DNA from: Sternotherus odoratus
Lineage: Eukaryota; Chordata; Testudines; Kinosternidae
Direction: 5' to 3'
DNA: 64,000 bases
NCBI GenBank assembly: GCA_032164245.1
Contig: JAVMKO010000003.1
Coordinates: 5,094,651 to 5,158,650, forward strand
Position 1 is the first letter of the stretch; every line of letters begins with the position of its first letter. Shown in pieces: positions 1 through 12,041 of the stretch. Under the pieces are notes generated by a model. That model was not told the DNA's origin. It worked only from the letters and a program-made list of their open reading frames with translations, and ran no database searches. Both the position numbers and the translations under genes were made by a program.

Positions 1-370
1 CTGCTAATGCCGCTGGGCGGGGAGGAGGGAGCCCGGCAGCCCCCTCCCCAGGCAGAGGCAGGACACACCCCGCTCCAGTCACACCCCCCTCCCCCCTGCA
101 TGCGCTCTCCCCCTCTGGCGGCACAGAGCTGCCGCGCGCTGGGGCTCCGCGTGGCCTGGCCGGGAGAAGCAAAGGGGGGCGGGGGGAGGCTGCTAGGGGC
201 CGGGGGAGGGGGCTGACGGGCGCTGCAGCGGCTGCCCGGAGCCGCGCCTTGCTGTGCAGGCCCGGCGACAAGGGGGTACAGCTGCGTACCAGGCCCCCCT
301 TAAGGGGGCCCCCCTTAAGTCTGGGGCCCGGTACAGCTGTACCCATTGTACCACCCTGTCGCCGGCCCTG
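1..370 (-). mobile_element. Truncated GC-rich hAT-like element, cut by the window edge
   Basis: This GC-rich segment is the reverse complement of the element at 12042-12611: both share the stretch around the text ggcagaggcaggacacaccc and the terminal motif CTGTCGCCGGCCCTG. Its right terminus is at about 370. The left part lies outside the window. The open frames here come from GC richness and are not genes. Classification as hAT rests on the 8-bp duplication around the second copy. Confidence 0.7.
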
Positions 371-1420
371 CTCACAGCCGTTAAACTCCAGCAACAAGAA
401 GGTTTGGAATTGATTGACTGTGGCTTAGTGAACGAAGAGTTACGGTTTGTCTTAGGTCTCCTTTAATTGTTCAACAAAATTAATTAATCCTGCCAAACTC
501 TATTAGTGTATGAGCTGGGTGAAGCAAAACAGCAGTAATTGAAGTGGCATTTTTGCTAAGGCAGCCTGTTGAACTGTGATAGATTAGCAGTCAAGAAACC
601 AGGAAGTGATGAGATTTCAGTGATTAACAGGTGTCACATTAGCACTGATTCTGTCCTGGGAGTATGCACTGGTCAGCCATGCACACAGAAAACACATTCA
701 GAGAAAAACATTAGCTGCAAACCAGAAGGCCACATTTGCTTTTCAAGCATGTGACTAACTCTCAACAGCTGCTGTGGGAGTTCTCGGATAAATAATATCT
801 CGCTCTGTTCTAGGAGATGTCTGCATGACCCATGCTGCCCTTTATGACGTGTTACTCTGGAAATGGTTAAAATGGACATTCATGCAGCAGTAGGGCTGAG
901 GAAATAACCATTCCGAAGTAAGTAAAATCCACTGTTAGTTTCTACTAGCTACGTGGCACATCCTGTGTGTCTGATGGTAGAAGCAGACTTGGTAACACTA
1001 TCTTAAATGCGGCAAACAGACCCCACCGCTCCTGGGGCTGCTAGAGTGGGTCTGATGGCAGGTTCATGGCCTCAGGATAACAGGAATAAAAAGGAAAATG
1101 CTACATCGGTGAACTGCCTCTGAGTTAACAACCGGAACACAAGCTTCTTGAATCTTCTGTATTAACTTGGGTGTTTTGTATTGAATTTGCTCTCACCACC
1201 CTCCAAGAAAGGAAATGAAAAGGGGGAAGGCAAGAAAAGAGCAGGATGAATTGCTCTTGTGATACAAACTCTATTTGACTCCTTCAAGCACTGGGCAGTG
1301 CTAGTTAGCAAGTTCCATTTTAATAGTGCGCCGCATTTGAAAGTCTCAACGCCTTTGTAAGCACACATTAAATTAAGCAAACACACAACACCAAGTAGGG
1401 AAGGTATTAAATCCTTCAGG
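371..1420. other. No gene or clear repeat recognised
   Basis: AT-balanced single-copy-looking sequence. Short open frames here have no recognisable domain, no convincing exon borders and no repeat signature. I see nothing functional that I can support. Confidence 0.5.
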
Positions 1421-1515
1421 ACAAGCACCATGTCATCATATGTGTTTGTACAGCACTTAGCACGATGGGACCCTCATTCTAACTGGGGTCTCCAGGCACT
1501 ACTTTACTATAGATG
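1421..1515 (+). repeat. Sauropsid SINE-like fragment (CORE/MIR-type 3' part)
   Basis: The text tttgtacagcacttagcacg followed by a 'gggaccctc...ggggtctccaggcactac' pattern matches an abundant repeat seen again, in either orientation, at 10905-10995, 20060-20270, 28550-28770, 44983-45210 and 50400-50530. The family name is uncertain. Confidence 0.5.
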
Positions 1516-1929
1516 TAAGCAGTGTCAGGATGAGTGACATCTGGTGGTGAATTGCAGGAATTGCAGTGACTTTTGGAAAATAACATCTTATTTGCATAGA
1601 CACACCCACCACACCTAGCCTGCACTCTAACAGCCCAAATGGTCACTTTGGCTACTGTGGGACCCCCAGTTTCTCTGGTATTGGGGCAAGAATGATAAAG
1701 TGTTGATTAACCTGTTTATGTGAATGAGGGATTGGGACATGTATTTGGCCTTTGGCATGCTGGAGGGACTCGCCATCAGCTGGGTAGCGCTCACTAGACA
1801 AGGGACAGGGGTTCCAAAACCTACTGAATTGAGAGAGGTGGTGGACAGGTTTTTATACCTTGTAGTGAGGGCCTTGGGTCTGGTAGTGCCTCTGCACTAA
1901 GGCCCCTTTATGAGCTGAAATCACTAAGC

Positions 1930-2775
1930 CCTGTAGGGGGGCTGAAATTGTATTGCTGAGCAGTGGATGGATCACCACTAGCAGAGTAGCTGGTGATGAG
2001 CAGCAGTGGATGGAGCGGAACTGTCTGGGTCATCACTAGCAGAGTGGCTGGTGATGAGCAGCAGCAGCAGACCAAGCGGGAGCAGTTTGGGTGACTGCTA
2101 GCAGAGTGGCTGGCAATGTGCAGCAGCAGCAGCCACCGCTGCCCGTGGATGGAGCGGAGCCATTTGGGTCACCGCTAGCGGAGTGGCTGGCGGCGTACAG
2201 CGGCTGACAGAGCAGAGCGGCTGGAGAAAGCGGAGCAGTTCCTGGGCACCTGATGGAACGGCCCATGGTGAGGACTGCAGCACAACTGGAGAGGTGGGGC
2301 AGTCGGCCTCTGACCACGTAAGGTGCCCCATAACCTGCCCCCCCTTTCCACCCCGGTGGGGAGGTACAACTCTGCTAATGAACTTTTGAACTCTGCTGGG
2401 GCTGTTGGACTTTTGGGAACTTGGGTGACTCAAGAACCCAAGGGAAAGGACCCAGCCCATTTGCGTGCGTGTGTGTGTGTGTGTGTGGGGGGATTCTGGT
2501 TCATGGTTTGGTTTATGACTTTTGTTTGTGGTGTTTACCCAATAATATGCCACAGTGTTTCTCTCTGTCATTAAAAGGGTTTTGGTCCACTCAGACTCTG
2601 TGCTTGCGAGAGGGGAAGTATTGCCTCTTAGAGGCGCCCAGAAGGGTGGTATATGGTTGTCCCAGGTCACTGGGTGGGGGCTCGAGCCGGTTTTGTATTG
2701 TGTCCTTAGAATGGAACCCCTGGATACTGAACCCGGCCCTTGTTGCTGCCAACTCTGATGGGCAGAAGGGTTACA
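1930..2775 (+). repeat. Probable LTR-like sequence with internal degenerate tandem repeats
   Basis: Starts TGTAGGGG and ends GGGTTACA, a TG...CA arrangement. The motif ctagcagagt-ggctgg recurs near 1978, 2036, 2098 and 2176 with irregular spacing and CAG runs between. A (GT)n tract lies at about 2468-2490 and an ATTAAA polyadenylation-type signal near 2570. No convincing target duplication was found, so the boundaries and the LTR call are tentative. Long open frames here are low-complexity artefacts. Confidence 0.4.
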
Positions 2776-4010
2776 TAAATATGAATTCCCCCGGGTCTGT
2801 ATATGAAGAAACAGCTGCGGTAGTGTCAGCGCTGGGGATAGAACCCACGTATCCTGACTTCCAGTGCTTCAGCCACAAAAACATCCTTCCTCGCTGGTAT
2901 GTGGTAATATGTCCCTTCTATTCCACCCTACTTGGTTGGTTCCTCACGAGTGCTGGGTCACTTTGCTATTACTGTATAATGGTCTGATCAGCATGCTGTG
3001 ATAGAGAGGGTATGAGCAGACAGGAACATGGTTTTTAAGGTCTCCTTTGAGAGCCCCCACACATGCTAAACTGCACAGAACTTTCCTGTAAAGCCGTCGT
3101 TCCAGGGAGTCTACCCATAGGCATTTCATTTTAAGGTTTTGGCCATTAGCCACATCCTTGGGCTCTGAGCAATAATCTGAAGCGCATAGGCATCCAAGAT
3201 TAAGAAACACAGCCAAAGATTTCATGACTACAGCACGGGGGAGAGTGGGATTGAAAACTTGTTCTTTTTAAAAAACAGACTAATTTTCACTAGGGAGCAA
3301 GGCCTTGAGTCGTGTCTTCCATCCTATCCACCCCTCTGCATCCATTATGGATAAAGCAACAGGGACTGGGGTTAAACTAGTTCTACTGCATGTAACCCTT
3401 TTGTCAGCATGAGTGCCTACCCAGCATTTCAGGGATCATTAAATGCCTTCCCTGGATGCCATGAATGGACAATACTTCCCCTCTTGCAAGCACTGAGTCT
3501 GTATGAAACAAGGAAAACTATTAGGAGGAAAGAACCCAGCATCAATTTGGGCAGATGCCACAATGCAATCTCTATGAATGATAAACAAAACACTCCACTG
3601 CAGTAACTTTGACCATAGTCCACTAACTCAGTTCTCCAGATATCCCTTTGCCACATCACTTTCCCCTTTCCCATCTACTAACCCCCACTTATGGTTCGTG
3701 TTATTGGGTAGCACAGTCCCAAAGTCCTGAGGTGCACTCAGGCAGAGCCGGCTCCAGTCCCTTCGAAATGCTGCCTGGTTCTGCTCTGAGGCTTCACCAC
3801 CTTACCCGGCTGTAGTGCTATCAAGAGGGGCCTCACCGGAGTCCACTCAAGTGTGCTGCTGCACCAAACAACCCTCTGTGTTGCAGCCTGTTGAGAAATT
3901 ACCTCTGCATCCCCATCAAAGCATCCTCCCAGCAGGTTCTGTTACCGAGGACCCTGTGCTTTCACATAGCACTTTTCTTCAGCAAATTTCAGAGTGTTTT
4001 AAGAGGTGAG
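2776..4010. other. No gene recognised
   Basis: Unassigned sequence. Short open frames on both strands show no recognisable domains. No repeat family was identified with confidence. Confidence 0.45.
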
Positions 4011-4970
4011 TGTGACGCTGTATGGAATATGTAAGACATTTTATGATATTAATACCGATAGTCTAAAATTGCAATAAATCTTGCCAGATAGGCCATGTAA
4101 GTTGTTAGTGGAAAAAGTTACAATTCACTAAATATGATGATCACATTTATATGTATGTATCATCTTTGTATTGTGAGTTATACATGTGTGTGGTATATTT
4201 GTATATCAAACTGTGACACCCAGACAGATTGGCATCAGCACTATCCAGTTTGCCTGGTGGCCTATCAAAAGCAATCAGCTATACAATGAACCCATTGAGA
4301 GAAGGCCTATGAGTCAGCAGGACAAGTAGAGACATGCCTGGAGACAGGGGATTCTGCTTTTCCATGCCCCCGTGCTATGAGTCAGTATTTAGGACAAAGG
4401 ACGTACAAGCCACATGGCAAAGGATGTAAAAAGGCAGCTGTGTCTTCTCCATTTTGTCTTTAACCCGGCTTCTTACCTCTGGAGCAACTTGTTTACAAAT
4501 GGAAGCACTGAACAAAGGACTGAATGACCCATCCACGCTGTGGATGTGTTCCAGGGGGACTTTCAAACTAGCAAACTCACCAGCGCTGCTAAGAAGCTGA
4601 TATATGGACAGACTCTGAAGTCTTATGTACATCTCTGACTGCTTTGATCAGTTCACAACTCTTGTCCTTTCCTTTTCTTTTTTCCTTTCAATAACCCTTT
4701 AGTTTTAGATAATAAAGGACTGGCTGACAGGATGATATTTTGAGTAAGATCCAAACTCATATTAACCCGGTAATGTGACTGACCCTTTGGGGTCAGAAGA
4801 ACAGTTTATGTAGGGAGCAGAGTTGTAAATGGCTTCTCACTTTATTGGACCTATGAACTGATTGGGAGCCAGAGAACTGGAATGCAATACAGGGGGCTGA
4901 GTGATTCCTTTTTTCAGCTTCTTGATAGGCAGTGTGGGGGATCAGGAGCAGTTTGTGACTGGTTGCCGAA
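4011..4970 (+). repeat. Probable LTR of an old retrovirus-like or Gypsy-like element
   Basis: Starts TGTGACGCTG and contains a pyrimidine run followed by AATAAA at 4711-4716, then text (ggactggctgacaggatgat) that I associate with a recurrent turtle LTR. The 3' boundary is unclear and no target duplication was seen. No coding remnant is recognisable. Confidence 0.4.
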
Positions 4971-5089
4971 TTTAACTACAGGGTTAACCTCCAGTCTGGG
5001 AGAATCTCCTCTCCTCTCTTTCCAGCCTGCCCTGATGTTTACATTCCCACTGAGGGCTACCCTAAGCATCCCGGGTCACAATAAGCATC

Positions 5090-5245
5090 GCTATCCCCAT
5101 TTCACAGATGAGGAAACTGAGGCACAGAGAAAGTAATTGACTTCCTCCAGGTCACTGAGCAGGCAAGTGGCCAAAGTGGGAATAAAGCCAGGGTTCCTGA
5201 ATCCCACTCCAGGGCTCTATTCACTACACCACACCCCTCCCCAAA
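5090..5245 (-). repeat. MIR/CORE-SINE-like fragment
   Basis: Contains cagatgaggaaactgaggca followed by the 'aggtcactgagcaggcaagtggc' and 'attcactacaccaca' order of a MIR-type SINE read on the - strand. A second copy of the same core is at 26985-27130. Confidence 0.65.
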
Positions 5246-5984
5246 CCAGGGCAAAGTCTGAACACGTTCCCCCGTTTCCACAAATTATGCAGTTAAGTTT
5301 CCTGTATTTGGGGAAATTGCTAGGATCAGCACAGCTGTTGTATAACAGAGGAGCTCCATCCAGAAAAACCCACTTTGCCAACAACCATAGCACGACCCTT
5401 GAACAGAATGCTTGCCACCAGATAGGAGCCCTTCTCCTCTCCGGCTTCACTTCCACCACCCAACCAATTCTGAGTTAGTCTGGAGTTATAGTGACTCCCA
5501 GAGCGTCACTGTAGGAATTCTGGGCACAGACCTGATGTATGTGAAGCAGTTCTGTGGCCGTTCTTCCACCGTTTACCAACAGATGGGGACAGAGAGCTCC
5601 TTCTCTAGAGCTTCAAGCCACAGGATTTACAGGTGTGCCCTGTCGGTCCTTTCTCCTTGGTCAGCTTCAAAACTCCCATTGACTTGAATGGCAGCTAGAT
5701 CAGGACCTGGAATTTTGGGCATGTTTGTATCTGATTTTAAAATGTCATTCTGTAGATCAGTCTTGTGCTGACAGATGGGAATTCCCCTGGCAGAGCTGGT
5801 TTAAATTCCTTTACGAAAGGAAATGGGTTATTACAGACTTCTGCTTTTTTTGTTTTGATCTTTCAAGTCAAACCTGCCTTCTGGATTATCTCACAAGTAT
5901 CTGCTGAATGCGCTTCAAGCTTGATTGACCAGTGAGTCGCACTGCAGAGAGAGGGAGTGCTGTCTGATGGCTAAGGTAGGGACC

Positions 5985-6185
5985 TGAGAATTGGGATTCC
6001 CCAGTTCTATTTGCCAGACTGGTGCTCTGTCATTGCAGATCCCCCGTTCCCCATCTATACAAGGGGGTTGATGATACTTCGCTATCTCCCAGGAGCACCA
6101 AAAGCCTTAATTCCTTGTTTGGAAAGCACTTTGAGATCCTTCAAGAGGCACGATAGGAGTGCAAAGTATCTGTTTTCAAGGGCCC
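5985..6185 (+). repeat. MIR/CORE-SINE-like fragment
   Basis: Reads 'ctgtcattgcag...ccccatctatacaagggggttgatgatact...gaaagcactttgagatcc', the order of a MIR-type SINE body and tail on the + strand. Diverged. Confidence 0.55.
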
Positions 6186-6439
6186 TCCGGAATATGCTCA
6201 TATGTCCATGCTCTTGACTCCCCCTACAGTTAACACTGTGTCAATGGCACCCCTGTCTCTGGACAGAGTACTTGAGAGTGATCCCTCCCCCACTCTGTAA
6301 AAGAGAGGCTCCACCAGTTTCCCAAAAAACATTACTCAAAAGCAATACAAAACTCTCCCATCAACCAGGGGCTGAGCAAACGGGTGGGCTAGGGCAGGAG
6401 CTAGGTCTTGGGCTGGGGTGGGGACCCACAACATTTCTT

Positions 6440-6870
6440 AGATTCAGTCCTACATGTGAAGACCGGAAGGAATCATTATGCTCATCTAATCTGAAACTCC
6501 TGCCTAACACGGGCCATAGGACTTCCCTGAGTTCATCCCCGCTTCCAGTCCAAGAGCTGGGGTTGACCTACAGCCTATCTTACAGAAAAACATTGAGTCT
6601 CGGTTAAAAACCTTTCCACAAGGGCGAGCCTGCCACAAACCTTGGTAATTTCATCCAAGAGTTAAATGATCTTCACTGTTGAAAATTTGCACCTTACTTC
6701 CAGCCTGAATCTTCCATTGTCTGCTAGCTTTTCAGCCGTCTATTATCAAATTTCTGTTTCCATGCAGGTACTTACAAACTGTGATCAAGTCACTTCTTAC
6801 CCTTCTCTTTCATAGGACTCAGCTCCTGGAGTCTCACCCTGTCAGGCATATTTTGAATTAATGAAGAGAT
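6440..6870 (-). mobile_element. CR1 LINE 3' fragment
   Basis: The + strand begins with a CR1 3'-end-like block (gaccggaaggaatcattatg ... ctcatctaatctgaaactcc) and continues with 'ctgatcaagtcacttcttaccctt', typical of CR1 UTR sequence in reverse. Strongly diverged and without coding capacity. Confidence 0.6.
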
Positions 6871-7741
6871 GTCCTGCCCCTAGAGTGCTGGGATGGAGAA
6901 TGGGGGGGTCTGGAGAGAAGAGGCAGGGAGCTGCAAGTGTTATAACCACCTTTGGTTGGATTGGATCCAGGTCCCACTGCATTTGAATCCGCCACTGTGC
7001 GTGCGCTACCCCCTAGGAATGGAGGGATGGTCCCATGTGGGCCTGACCGACCGTCCCTCGCAGCAAGCCAAGTAGTTGAGAAATGTGAATTTCAGCCACA
7101 TCAGACCAACTTCCTCCCTGGGACCTCCCAGACTAACTTCCTCCTGGCCGAACCAGGCTGCCCTGTTACACGACAATTCAATTAATCCTCCGATCGATAA
7201 GGTGCAGAACTACTTGGTGCTGAAGAACATGCACAGTCTCTGGGTTTGGCAAGAATGAGAAGCTCTCTGGGGCACGGAACGTAGCGAGTCTCCGAGCCCG
7301 GATCAACACTCTCTACAATGCTAAACGCCGCTGTGTAGATGCTGGGGCGCCGGCTCGGAAGCCGTGGAGGGGGTGAGCATCTGAGGCCGAACTCTAACTC
7401 AAGCCCATGTGTTTGCACAGATATTTTTAGCGCTGTTGTGCAAGCCTGAGTCTGTCAACCCAGGCACACTGCCATTGGCCGTGTAGTGTCCCTAACAGGT
7501 CTTGTTGTGCGTTGTCAATGGCCTCTTGGGTGCCCTCTGACTCCTCAGCCAAGGCCGGGGCTTTTCCTCCTCTCCAGGACCAGGCCAGGGGAGGGGGCTG
7601 CCAGGGCAGTTTTCTGACCGGGAGGCTGGTTGCATGCAGGGATCTTGGCGGACACGGGAGTCCTTGGGTGCTCCCAGCCACAGTAGCAGTTTGTCCCCAG
7701 ACAAGCAGAGCTCTGCTCCCGTGCGCTTCTAGACCAGCTGC

Positions 7742-8000
7742 TATCAGCAATAGTCTAAAAAGAACTAGATACGTTCACAGAGGATAGGTCTATCGGTGGC
7801 TATTAGCCAGGACAGGCAGGGCTGGTGTCCCTAGTCTCTGTCTGCCAGAAACTGGGAATGGGTGATGGGATGGATCACTTCATGATGACCTGTTTTGTTC
7901 ATTCCCTCTGGGGCACCTAATATTGGCCACTGTCCGAAGACAGGATACTGGGCTAGATGGACCTTTGGTCTGACCCAGTCTGGCCGCTCTTATGTGTTAA
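7742..8000 (+). mobile_element. CR1 LINE 3' end
   Basis: Contains the characteristic CR1 3' tail: gaagacaggatactgggcta, then 'gatggacctttggtctgacccagtctggccgctcttatg'. The 3' end faces right, so the copy is on the + strand. 5'-truncated, as is usual for CR1. Confidence 0.85.
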
Positions 8001-8227
8001 GACGGGGAGGGCAGAACAGATATCTGGAAGCTAGATACTGATACAAAAATACATAGGAATATGTTACTGGGCCGATATGGCTGATCTTGCATTGCCCTAT
8101 CTCTAGAGCCTGCCCTCTGCAGCCCCATGATCCCCGGTCTGCCAGACCAGCCTGAGGAGTCTCCTTATCGCTGCTGTCCCCAGTTGTACCTTTCGTGGAT
8201 GGAGAGAGGGCTGTGGTCTAGACTCTA

Positions 8228-8625
8228 GAAGCCAGAAAATTTCCCATTTACAATCCCAACTCACTGCACAGACTTGGGTAACTCATTCCAGCCAGCGGTT
8301 TCCAAAGTGACTAATGATTTTGGGTGTCCAACTGGAGACCCCTTAGTATTCCCATTTTTACAAGGTGTGTGCTCAGCAATGACCGAAAATCAAGCCCCTG
8401 TGTTTGTCTCAAATCAGGGAATCAAAAATTGAGACATTTAAAAAAAAATCAGACTTGGTTTGAAACTTTTTGCCTTCATCGCTCCCTGCCTCAGTTTCCC
8501 TATCTTTAGAACAGGGATGGGACTCCTGACCTACCTCACTGGGCGGTAGTGAGGATTAATTAGTTAGTGTTTGTAAGGCTCTTTGAAGAAGTAAATTGCT
8601 GTGTAAGTGTTGAACATTACTAACC
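8228..8625 (+). repeat. MIR/CORE-SINE-like copy with an internal insertion
   Basis: 'cagacttgggtaactcattcc' resumes after about 180 bp as 'tgcctcagtttccctatctt...gaggattaattagttagtgt', the expected SINE order. The intervening sequence probably represents a later insertion that I could not classify. Confidence 0.5.
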
Positions 8626-9371
8626 ACAAGTAACCACTCCCCTACAAATTATGCTGAGAAGCGGCTGCTACTAATGCTTAATTAATTAACCTTGTCTATC
8701 CAGGAGAGCAATCAGGCATTCTGCCTGTTGCAGCAAAATCTTGGAATGATTTTTCAGATTTTCTTTCAAGAAAAAAAAGTTAAATAACAGGAAGCAGATG
8801 CTACCTTTGTATGAAATCATCAGAGACAAGACAATGCTAGCTACAGCATTACCTACAGAATTTGGATCTGGTTCATAAACAGAGTCAGCCTGCCCCAGTG
8901 GCACTGCTGGCTCCCAGTCCCGTGGTCCCCCTTAACTTGAAGAGAGTTGTGTTCCTGTAGAGGTGAGCATGCAGGGCTTCACAGATGTTGATCACAGTAT
9001 TATTTGGATACTTTGTTGAAGACAAAATCCCCGTCCAAAATTCAAACACCCTCGTCTGGTTGGTATAAGCTTAAATTGCAGCCATACAACACAAACATTC
9101 ATTCCCAAGGGATGAAATCCCCATTATCACACTGCAAACAGGAAGCAACTCCTGCTAATGTTTGCCACAGATAAATAACAAAGGCAGGTTTCCTGTCTGA
9201 TCTGAGATACATGGGCCCTAACTGAGCAAAGCATTTCCCTTGATTTTTTTTTATTTTAAGCGCAGGTGTGAAGTCAATGGGATTTAAGCATGTGCTTAAG
9301 TACTGTGCTGCGTCAGAAATCAACATGCCACAAGGAGTTCTAGGGAGATGAGGCAGGAGAGGGAATACTTT

Positions 9372-10439
9372 GGGTATGTCTTCACTACAGGACTAGGTCG
9401 ATTTCCCTTAATTCGATTTTCTAAACTCGAGTTTAGAAAATCGAATCAGTGTGTCCCCACCAGGACAGCAGGTCGACAGTGGTTGACACTGTCTGTCCTA
9501 GAACTTTTGCAGGGGTCGACATAGCCTGCATTGCACTGTGGGTAGGTAGCCCACAGTGCAATGCATGCTGGACCCCCCCCCTGCCCAAGCAGCCCGGCGC
9601 CCCCCCCGCCCGAACAGCCCCCCCCTCCCGCCGTACCCACCCGCCCGAGGGGTGAGGGGGAGCCAGCACGGGGTTGCTTGGGCGATCTGCTCTGCTGCCT
9701 GGTGAAATTGACCAGAGAGCTGAGCTGATCGCCCTGTGCGGGCTCCCCCCCCCCCCAGAAGCCCCGCGGACCCCCCCGCCCGCCTGAACAGCCCCCCCGA
9801 ACAGTCCCCCCCCGCCCGAACAGCCCCCCCTCCCGCCGGACCCCCCCCCCGCGGGGGGGGGGGGAGCCAGCCCGGGGTTGCTTGGGCGATCCGCTCTGCT
9901 GCCTGGTGAAATTGACCAGATAGCTGAGCCTATCGCCTAAGCAGCCCCGCGCAGGCTCCCCCCCCCCCGTAGCCCCGCGGACCCCCCCTCCCGCCTGAAC
10001 AGCCCCCCCCGAACAGCCCCCCGCCCGAACAGCCCCCCCTCCGCCCGAGGGGGGGGGGGGAGCCAGCGCAGGGCTGCTTGGGGATCTGCTCAGCTGCCTG
10101 GTGAAATTGACCAGACAGCTGAGCCGATCGCCTAAGCAGCCCCGGGCTCCCCCCCCACCCAGCAGCCCCGCGGACCCCCCGCCTGCCCAAGCAGCCCCCC
10201 TGCCCCGAACAGCCCCCCCCTCACGGGGCTGCTCGGAGGTCGGAGGCTTAACGTCAGATGCCTCTTCACTACTCACAGTAGACATAGAGAAGTCGATTTT
10301 AGCCTTACTTCTCTCGTCAGGCAGGAGTTACAAATTCGATTTTGAGGGCCCTTTAAGGGCATGTATGTGAAGACAGGTACACGTTTAATTCGACCTAACG
10401 TTGTTAAGGTCGAATTAAAGTGGTAGTGAAGACATGCCC
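9372..10439 (+). mobile_element. Non-autonomous PIF/Harbinger element related to the 22223-26736 element
   Basis: The left end gggtatgtcttcactac and right end gtagtgaagacatgccc are inverted repeats, flanked by TTT at 9369-9371 and 10440-10442, a 3-bp duplication as expected of Harbinger. The last ~150 bp closely match the last ~150 bp of the autonomous element (26582-26736), and the left part shares the ggtcgacatagc-type block with its 5' end. The interior has no transposase. It holds three ~200-bp C-rich modules instead. Open frames here are low-complexity. Confidence 0.9.
9655..10150. repeat. Three ~200-bp C-rich tandem modules inside the MITE
   Basis: The phrase ctgcctggtgaaattgacca recurs near 9698, 9899 and 10096, each time followed by 'gctgagc..atcgcc' and preceded by 'gggagccagc.c.gggg.tgcttgggc'. 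Poly-C runs separate the modules. The pattern indicates tandem amplification inside a transposon. Confidence 0.85.
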
Positions 10440-10904
10440 TTTGTATTGGACCAACTTCTGTTGGTGAGAAACCAACCTTGAACCTTACTCAAGCTGGAGT
10501 TGTGAAGGAATTTTGCAGCACAATAGCGCCATCTAGTGCATTTTGCAAGTGATGTTCCCTTTTCAATGTCAGTAACCCGCTTGACAATCTTTTACCTGGA
10601 CCAACATCTGTCTCTCTCACCAACAAAAGTTGGCCCAATGACACACATTACTTCACCCACCTTATCTCTCTAATATCCTGGGACTGACCTGGGTACAACA
10701 CCAGTAACTTTCTTGGCATGATTTGAAATATGCGAAGGGCTGTATGGGACAGTGTTACTGTCCCGTCCTGATCCGTTCCAGGCTGCTCCCTGCTGTGAGG
10801 GGGATTTTGCCATAGTTGTACAAAGTTTTCCTTCCTTCCTTTTCAGTGGCTGTTTGTTTTGTTTTGTTTGTTCATAGAATCTCCAAGAACCCTCAGTCAT
10901 GGGC

Positions 10905-10995
10905 CTGGACTCCACTGTGCTAGGTACCGCACAGAACAAAAAGATGGTCCCTGGGTTGGTATGTAGCCTGCAAACTCTTCAGGGCAGGGAGAGTG
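10905..10995 (-). repeat. Sauropsid SINE-like fragment
   Basis: Contains 'actgtgctaggtaccgcacagaacaaaaagatggtccctg', the same family as the fragments at 44983-45210 and 20060-20270. A (GT)n tract follows at 10994-11012. Confidence 0.5.
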
Positions 10996-11904
10996 AGTGT
11001 GTGTGTGTGTGTTTGTGTACATTCCACAACGTGTCTGATCTCAACCGGGTGAAATTCTGTTTTCACTTCCACTTCTCCTGGGCCTGTCCTGTGCCATATG
11101 GGAAGGGCAGAAATAGGGCTGGAGAGGGGGCATCATTCATTTACTTGTGTGACCCCTTTCTCTGAAGACAGTTCTCTCTCAAGCCCCCCGGACATTCCTC
11201 CTGTTCACGTTTTGCCTTAAAACTCCTCCTCTTTATTCTGGTTCTCTTGAAGTGATAGGAAAACGCCCTGGTGACTCCACGGGGACCAGGCTCACTGCCC
11301 TGGGCCTGAAGGATGGTGCATGGAGCTGTGCTGGAATACCGGGGGGCTGGCAGGGAGTTCCAGAATGATTAGAGCAACGCAGGCTGCGGGGATGAATTCT
11401 TTGACTTCCTATTCTGCAGGCATGGGAGGCTTTCCTGATAAAGATGCAGGAATAATCCATACTCCTCTCCGAGACCCAGCCTGTTGATTTTAAATCTCTT
11501 CTCTTAATGTTCAATGCTCTTCATTGTCTGGCCCTCCTTATCTCGGGGGGGGGGGGGGGGTGGTTTGCCTGTTGCATTCCCCGCTTTGCCTGTGCAGCTT
11601 CCTGCAACCTGCAGGGCCAGCTCCTGTTACAGCTTGTGAGGAAGGAAGGCCTCTGTTCTTCTATGGCCACTTCCCACAGAGAGCCGCACGGAAGGGAGCT
11701 GTGTTGCTTAATGGGCCAGACTGTAATCCCCTGGGGAGTGTGTATTACAGGTCTCCCACTGTGCCTGATCTGCAGAGGGTACAGTTCTACTTGGGGAGCC
11801 TGCCTCTTTAGCTCACATCGGAGCAGTGCAGACCTTTAGCACTAGAGATCCCCAGTTCACTCCCTGGTGGCCAAGTGAATCATGTGTTACAGGTTTAAGA
11901 TTAG
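10996..11904. other. No gene recognised; contains a poly-G run
   Basis: Unassigned sequence with a (GT)n tract at its left edge and a long G homopolymer at about 11546-11560. Open frames have no recognisable domain. Confidence 0.45.
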
Positions 11905-12041
11905 CAGCCATGTTAGTCTGTATCGGTAAAGAAAATGATGACTTGTGGCACCTTAGAGACTAACTGGTTTATTTCAGCATAAGCTTTCATGGGCTATAGC
12001 CCACTTCGTCGGATGCATAAAATGGAACACACAGAAGTAAG
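11905..12041 (-). repeat. Interspersed repeat 'family B', split by a hAT element
   Basis: Reads 'agccatgttagtctgtatcgg...cttgtggcaccttagagactaact...cataagctttcatgggctatagcccacttcgtcggatgc'. The same family is at 19205-19335 and 45985-46258. I recognise it as common in turtles but do not know its formal class. A hAT element begins at 12042. Confidence 0.7.

Noticed and set aside
2468..2490. (GT)n tract as a possible regulatory Z-DNA element
   Set aside because: A short simple repeat with no supporting context. Similar tracts are common.
2098..2987. Two open frames of about 190 codons on opposite strands
   Set aside because: They overlap an LTR-like region with CAG-type repeats and a (GT)n tract. 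The peptides are compositional artefacts.
9446..10285. 279-codon - strand open frame
   Set aside because: It spans the C-rich tandem modules of a MITE and encodes Gly/Arg/Ala low-complexity sequence.
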